Source: Paracoccus everestensis | GTDB lineage: Bacteria; Pseudomonadota; Alphaproteobacteria; Rhodobacterales; Rhodobacteraceae | Direction of reading: 5' to 3' | Assembly (NCBI RefSeq): GCF_021491915.1 | Contig: NZ_CP090836.1 | Coordinates: 1,722,501 to 1,786,500 of the forward strand | Length of the DNA: 64,000 nt | Shown here: positions 60,239 to 64,000 of the stretch, in pieces | Numbering within the stretch: position 1 is the stretch's first letter | Layout of the letters: every line of letters starts with the position of its first letter | Program-made: the position numbers and the translations under genes | Notes under the pieces: generated by a model | Database searches by the model: none | The model's input: the letters and a program-made list of their open reading frames with translations, nothing else | What the model was told of the DNA's origin: nothing

Positions 60239-61760
60239 GATGGCCCCCTGCAACGGGGGTGCGCAGGCCGTCATAGCGCTCGACATTGGCCTTGGGTTCG
60301 CGATGGAGAACCAGAGCCTGCGGGGTATCGAGGGGCGGCCCGCCGATGACCTTGCCGTCGACCAGCCGGTGCAACAGGTTCAGCACATGGGTCTTGGTTG
60401 CCACGCCCTCGGCCAGGGCCAGTTCCACGGCGGCGAGGACGGCCTGCTCGTCGTGCTGAAGAACCAGGGCAAGGATATCGACCATCTCGCGATCACCACC
60501 AGGCTTGCGCAGCATCTGGTCCTGCAGTTGCCGGAAGGCAGGCGGCAGTTCCGCGAATGGTGCTCCGTTCCTGAGAGCCCCGGGCTTGCGCTGGAGAACA
60601 GCCAGGTAATGCCGCCAATCGTAGATCGTCCGTGGCGGCACCTGGTGGTTGCGCTGGAACACGCGGCCATGCTCGCACAGGAGGTTGCCCTCGGCCGCCA
60701 CGACCAGTCGATCCGGGTAAATCCGTAGACTGACAGGCCGGTTCGCAAAGGACGCGGGAACGCTGTAGCGATTGCGCTCGAAGCTGATCAGGCAGGTGGG
60801 CGAGACGCGCTTGCTCAACTCGATAAAGCCGTCAAAAGCCGGCGGCAACGGCATCAGCGCGGCCCGCTCCTCAGCCCAGACATCGGCGATCGTGCCGGGC
60901 AGCGTGCCATGCGGGGTCTCATGCCACAGCTCCAGGCAACGCTGCTCCAGCCAGGCGTTCATCGTGGCAAGGTCGGGAAAGCCCGGCATCCCCTGCAGGA
61001 CCTGATGGCGGGAGTCCTGAACGTTCTTCTCGACCTGACCCTTCTCCCATCCTGCCGCCGGATTGCAGAACTCCGGCTCGAAGACATAGTGGTTGGCCAT
61101 CGCGAGGAAGCGGATGTTGACCTGCCGCTCCTTGCCGCGACCGACACGGTCCACCGCTGTCTTCATGTTATCGTAGATGCCCCGTTCGGGCACGCCACCA
61201 AAGACACGGAAGCCATGCCAGTGGGCATCGAAGAGCATCTCGTGGGTCTGCAGTGGGTAGGCGCGCAACAGGAAGGCCCGGCTGTGGGACAGCTTGATAT
61301 GCGCCATCTGAAGCTTGGTGCGCTCGTCACCCAGAAGCCCGTAGTCTTCGCTCCAGTCGAACTGGAAGGCCTCTCCCGGTCGGAAAGACAGCGGAACGAA
61401 GGTGCCGCGTCCTGTGGTCTGCTGTTCCCGCTGGCGATCTGTCCGCCAGTCCCGCGCAAAGGCCGCAACCCGGTTGTAGGAGCCGGTGAAGCCGAGCGTG
61501 ACGAGATCGGCATGCATCTGCTTCAGCGTCCGCCGCTGCTTGCGCGACTTGCCGGCTTCCGTCTTCAACCAGCCAGCCAGCTTCTCGGAAAAAGGGTCAA
61601 GCTTGCTCGGCCGATCCGGCGTGGCAAACTTCGGCTCAATCGTGCCCTCCGCCAGATGCTTGGCAATCGTGTTGCGCGACAGTCCGGTGCGCCGCGCAAT
61701 CTCGCGTATCGACAGCTTCTGCCGCACATGCATCCGTCGAATGATGTTCAAAAGTCCCAT
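60228..61760 (-). CDS. istA: IS21-family transposase IstA
   Basis: 510 aa from the ATG at 61760 ([20 protein letters not shown]); a Met three codons upstream is possible. N-terminal [26 protein letters not shown] core with [34 protein letters not shown] and [20 protein letters not shown]. Full length and apparently active. Confidence 0.93.
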   Translation of the reverse strand: MGLLNIIRRMHVRQKLSIREIARRTGLSRNTIAKHLAEGTIEPKFATPDRPSKLDPFSEKLAGWLKTEAGKSRKQRRTLKQMHADLVTLGFTGSYNRVAAFARDWRTDRQREQQTTGRGTFVPLSFRPGEAFQFDWSEDYGLLGDERTKLQMAHIKLSHSRAFLLRAYPLQTHEMLFDAHWHGFRVFGGVPERGIYDNMKTAVDRVGRGKERQVNIRFLAMANHYVFEPEFCNPAAGWEKGQVEKNVQDSRHQVLQGMPGFPDLATMNAWLEQRCLELWHETPHGTLPGTIADVWAEERAALMPLPPAFDGFIELSKRVSPTCLISFERNRYSVPASFANRPVSLRIYPDRLVVAAEGNLLCEHGRVFQRNHQVPPRTIYDWRHYLAVLQRKPGALRNGAPFAELPPAFRQLQDQMLRKPGGDREMVDILALVLQHDEQAVLAAVELALAEGVATKTHVLNLLHRLVDGKVIGGPPLDTPQALVLHREPKANVERYDGLRTPVAGGHHAS

Positions 61761-62038
61761 GTGGATCACTCCCGTTGCCCCCGCTGCTCACCGCTCTGGG
61801 GGAAGGTTCACATGGCTCAATTCTCAGTGGAAATTACCCGCCTATCCGGCTCAGTTCTGGGTGGAAATCAACAACATTGTGGAAGAAAACTATCGAGGTA
61901 GAGAACTCATCTGGCGTAGGACAACGCCACCGTCACACTCAAGGTGACGTCCCAGGGCGTGGTGTAGCTTTCGGTGGTCATCGGGTTTCTCGGTAGGGTC
62001 GGGTTGCTGATCCCACCTGAACCGAGGGATGTCCCCGA

Positions 62039-63030
62039 TGACCAAACCCATGATGGACCTGCGTGCGCTCGTAGAGAAGAGCGCCGATGCCGATCTGCTT
62101 TCCCGAGATGATCGGCTTTGCTGCCGAGCGGTTGATGCAGCTGGAGGTCGGCGCCAAGACCGGCGCTGACTATGGCGAGAAGAGCAGTGAACGCTTGGCG
62201 CAGCGCAACGGCTATCGTGATCGCGACTGGCAGACCCGCGCCGGCAGCGTCGAACTGCGCATCCCGCGCCTGCGCACCAGCTCCTACTTCCCTTCCTTCC
62301 TGGATCCGCGGCGCTCGGTTGAGAAGGCTCTAAGCGCCGTGATCCAGGAGGCCTATGTCCATGGCGTCTCGACGCGATCGATGGATGACCTGGTGCAGGC
62401 CATGGGCGGCACCGGGGTGTCGAAGAGCCAGGTGAGCCGCCTGTGCGAGGAGATCGACGAGCGTGTGGACGCCTTCCTGACGCGGCCGATCGAGGGCGAA
62501 TGGCCCTACCTCTGGATCGATGCCACCTACCTCAAGGTGCGCCAGGGCGGGCGGATCGTATCGGTCGCGGTCACGCTCGCAGTGGCGTCAATACCGACGG
62601 CAGGCGCGAGGTTCTGGGCATGGCGATTGGTGCCTCCGAGGCGGAGCCCTTCTGGACCGAGTTCCTGCGTGACCTCGTCCGCCGTGGCCTCGGCGGCGTG
62701 AAGCTTGTGATCAGCGATGCGCATGAGGGCATCAAGGCTGCCACCGCTCGGGTCCCGTCCACGACCTGGCAGCGCTGCCGCGTCCACTTCCAGCACAATG
62801 CGCTCGCCCATGCCGGCAAGAACAGCCGCCGCGTGGTCTCCGCCTTCATCGCCACGGCCTTTGCCCAGCCCGACCATGCAGCGGCGAAGGCCCAGTGGCG
62901 GCTCGTGGCGGAGCAGATGCGCGGCAAGCTCCCGAAGCTGGCCACGCTCATGGACACGGCAGAGGAGGACGTCCTAGCCTACATGACATTCCCGGCCAGC
63001 ATCGCACCAAGCTACACAGCACAAACGGTC
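62039..63030 (+). pseudogene. IS256-family transposase, three frameshifts and truncated 3' end
   Basis: It starts [21 protein letters not shown] change near 62100 leads to [20 protein letters not shown], one near 62580 (VSVAVTLAV to [20 protein letters not shown]), and a missing base near 62998 shifts ASHRTKLHSTN out of frame. The first two catalytic Asp regions ([29 protein letters not shown]) are present; the C-terminal Glu region is lost at about 63030. It follows the IS21 right end by about 165 bp. Confidence 0.85.
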
Positions 63031-63222
63031 GATGAAAGCGGTGCCTTTACGGACGATCACACCTATTGGTTCGGCTTTCCCGAAGGCGCTGCCGAGGGGC
63101 TCCGGTATGAGGTCCTGAGCCCCGAAGTGGCGCCGGTCCCGCTGCCAGCATCGGTTTGGCTGCTGGGGGTGTCAGTCGCAGGTCTTGGCGCTCTCCGCAG
63201 CAGGCGCAACAGAAAGGCGTAA
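63031..63222 (+). pseudogene. C-terminal fragment of a VPLPA-CTERM exported protein
   Basis: The frame reads VDESGAFTDDHTYWFGFPEG then LRYEVLSPEVAPVPLPASVW, a hydrophobic helix (LLGVSVAGLGAL) and a basic end (RSRRNRKA). VPLPA plus helix plus Arg/Lys tail is the exosortase-recognised sorting signal found in many Rhodobacteraceae surface proteins. The rest of the protein is missing; upstream is IS256 sequence. By chance of a lost base it is in frame with the broken transposase. Confidence 0.75.
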
Positions 63223-63235
63223 TTGTGCTTGTCTT

Positions 63236-63265
63236 AGTGGCATGGGATGCAAGTCCCATGCCACT
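63236..63265. terminator. Perfect 12-bp hairpin after the VPLPA-CTERM fragment
   Basis: AGTGGCATGGGA (63236-63247) and TCCCATGCCACT (63254-63265) pair perfectly around TGCAAG. It lies 14 bp after the VPLPA-CTERM stop. No T-run follows, so it is either a terminator of the lost gene or an RNA-stabilising stem. The rest of the gap to 63580 holds nothing that I recognise. Confidence 0.5.
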
Positions 63266-63580
63266 CCGCGATCAATAGGCCCCTCCCGTTTCCGGTCCTA
63301 GCTCCGCCCGCTGGATTGGACCGGAAATCCTGCTCCTTTTTGGGTCCTTCCGACGCGGTCATGTATGCGGTGCGCTTCGTCCCGCAAGGTCCTACAGGCA
63401 GGGCAAAAATTAGGGTTCGCACCTCCTTAAACCGATGTTGTAAATCTGTGAGCCTGTAAGCCGCAGGTTAAACATACTGGACAGCCGCTGGCCAGAACGG
63501 GACAAAAGTCTGGTCTTCCGATGTGCTTGCGCTGTGCTAGCCTGAATTATCGGTTTCGGCTTGAGCTTAGGGAGGGCGGA

Positions 63581-64000
63581 GTGACAGATCGTCATCACGT
63601 CAAGGAGATCGAGCAGGTCCTCGACGGCACGCAGACGGGGCGCGACAGTTTTGTGTCTGCGTCCTGGCGACGCTGCGTCGAGCTTTACGGCATGGATCCC
63701 TCGCGCAACGATCCCGCCCATATCGTGACCGAAGCGGAACTGCGCGATCACCGCAAGCAAGCGGAATGGATGATCGGGGCGGCGCGCTCCAGCTTGCAGA
63801 GCTTGTTCCGCCAAGTCGCCGGGCAAAACTACGTCCTTCTCCTGACGGATGCGAAAGGTGTCTGCGTCGACTTCTTTGGAGACGACCTCTTCGTCAATGA
63901 CCTGCGTGGTGCCGGGCTTTACCTCGGATCGAACTGGTCCGAGAACCTCGCAGGCACCTGCGGTGTCGGGGCCTGTATCGTGACGCAGGAGCCAGTAACG
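63581..64000 (+). CDS. AcoR-type sigma-54-dependent activator, N-terminal part (runs off the right edge)
   Basis: 140 codons from a GTG at 63581, preceded by GGGAGGGCGGA. It begins MTDRHHVKEIEQVLDGTQTG and DSFVSASWRRCVELYGMDPS, the opening typical of AcoR regulators. A GAF-like sensing domain follows (NYVLLLTDAKGVCVDFFGDD, LGSNWSENLAGTCGVGACIV). The AAA+ and Fis-type DNA-binding domains would lie to the right. Such proteins turn on catabolic operons (acetoin, alcohols, glycerol) in response to a small ligand; the target is unknown. Confidence 0.85.
   Translation, partial: MTDRHHVKEIEQVLDGTQTGRDSFVSASWRRCVELYGMDPSRNDPAHIVTEAELRDHRKQAEWMIGAARSSLQSLFRQVAGQNYVLLLTDAKGVCVDFFGDDLFVNDLRGAGLYLGSNWSENLAGTCGVGACIVTQEPVT

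Larger units (their letters stand above)
59372..61873 (-). mobile_element. IS21-family insertion sequence (complete, second type)
   Basis: 2,502 bp. Left end TGTTAATTTCCACGCAGAAC (59372); right end, read from the other strand, TGTTGATTTCCACCCAGAAC (61873). Both continue TGAGCCGG, and internal copies (ATTTCCATCGAGAAGTGAGCC-like on the left, ATTTCCACTGAGAATTGAGCC-like on the right) give the multiple terminal repeats typical of IS21. istA and istB are both open. The left flank is a flavohemoglobin remnant, the right flank unrelated IS256 sequence. Confidence 0.88.

Noticed and set aside
63236..63265. CRISPR-like or att-site interpretation of the perfect hairpin
   Set aside because: It occurs once, with no spacer array, integrase or tRNA nearby; a terminator or mRNA stem is simpler.
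1..64000. tRNA, rRNA and CRISPR content
   Set aside because: No cloverleaf-type sequence with a conserved T-loop, no rRNA-like conserved core and no regularly spaced direct repeats were recognised. This is a reading by eye, and a covariance-model scan could still find a tRNA.

Overview
The window is high-GC DNA of alphaproteobacterial, Rhodobacteraceae-like character, most plausibly a Paracoccus replicon. Family resemblance points there: a VPLPA-CTERM sorting signal, an H-NS/HvrA-type protein, TRAP transporters for sugar acids, LutABC lactate genes and the types of insertion sequence present. The assignment is inference. The density of nested, broken insertion sequences suggests a plasmid, chromid or genomic island.

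Layout. 1-7.9 kb: the start of a MarR-type regulator, then a TetR repressor heading a complete RND multidrug-efflux operon (periplasmic adaptor, inner-membrane pump, outer-membrane channel) and a membrane protein of unknown role. 7.9-10.4 kb: a GMC-oxidoreductase remnant and a GH13 trehalose-synthase-like enzyme. 10.6-18.2 kb: a type II secretion locus in two divergent, translationally coupled operons (gspG-H-I-C-D leftward, gspL-M-E rightward) that lacks gspF, J, K and O. 18.3-21.3 kb: a SCO/cytochrome c fusion with a His-rich tail, and a multicopper oxidase that has lost its N-terminus to an IS21-family element (21.3-23.8 kb). 23.8-25.0 kb: IS3 and IS481 wreckage.

25.7-36.7 kb is a sugar-acid catabolic island. 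An SDR dehydrogenase, an IlvD/Edd dehydratase, a beta-hydroxyacid dehydrogenase and a DenD-like dehydrogenase read leftward. A D-2-hydroxyacid (FAD) dehydrogenase, a GntR regulator, an FAH-family (XylX-like) enzyme and a DctQMP TRAP transporter read rightward. Together they suggest uptake of an acidic sugar and non-phosphorylative degradation through a 2-keto-3-deoxy acid. No semialdehyde dehydrogenase to finish such a route lies in the window. 36.7-39.0 kb: a DMT transporter, a SleB-type cell-wall hydrolase and an H-NS-like protein. 39.3-40.4 kb: an apparently intact IS481 element inserted next to a response-regulator fragment. 40.8-41.9 kb: a DUF475/TerC-like membrane protein.

42.27-48.99 kb is a mosaic bounded by two identical, inverted IS21 ends. 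It holds split istA/istB remnants, an IS110-family element sitting in the istB P-loop codons, an IS3 remnant split by an IS630 element, and an IS5 remnant. 49.0-57.8 kb: a DMT transporter and a lactate module (dld, lutC, lutB, lutA, lutP, with a divergent FadR-type regulator and two matching operator-like repeats). 57.8-58.7 kb: a HAD phosphatase. 58.9-63.2 kb: a flavohemoglobin 3' remnant, a complete IS21 element, and a broken IS256 transposase fused to the C-terminus of a VPLPA-CTERM protein. 63.6 kb to the end: the N-terminal part of an AcoR-type activator.

No rRNA, tRNA, CRISPR array or replication origin was recognised.
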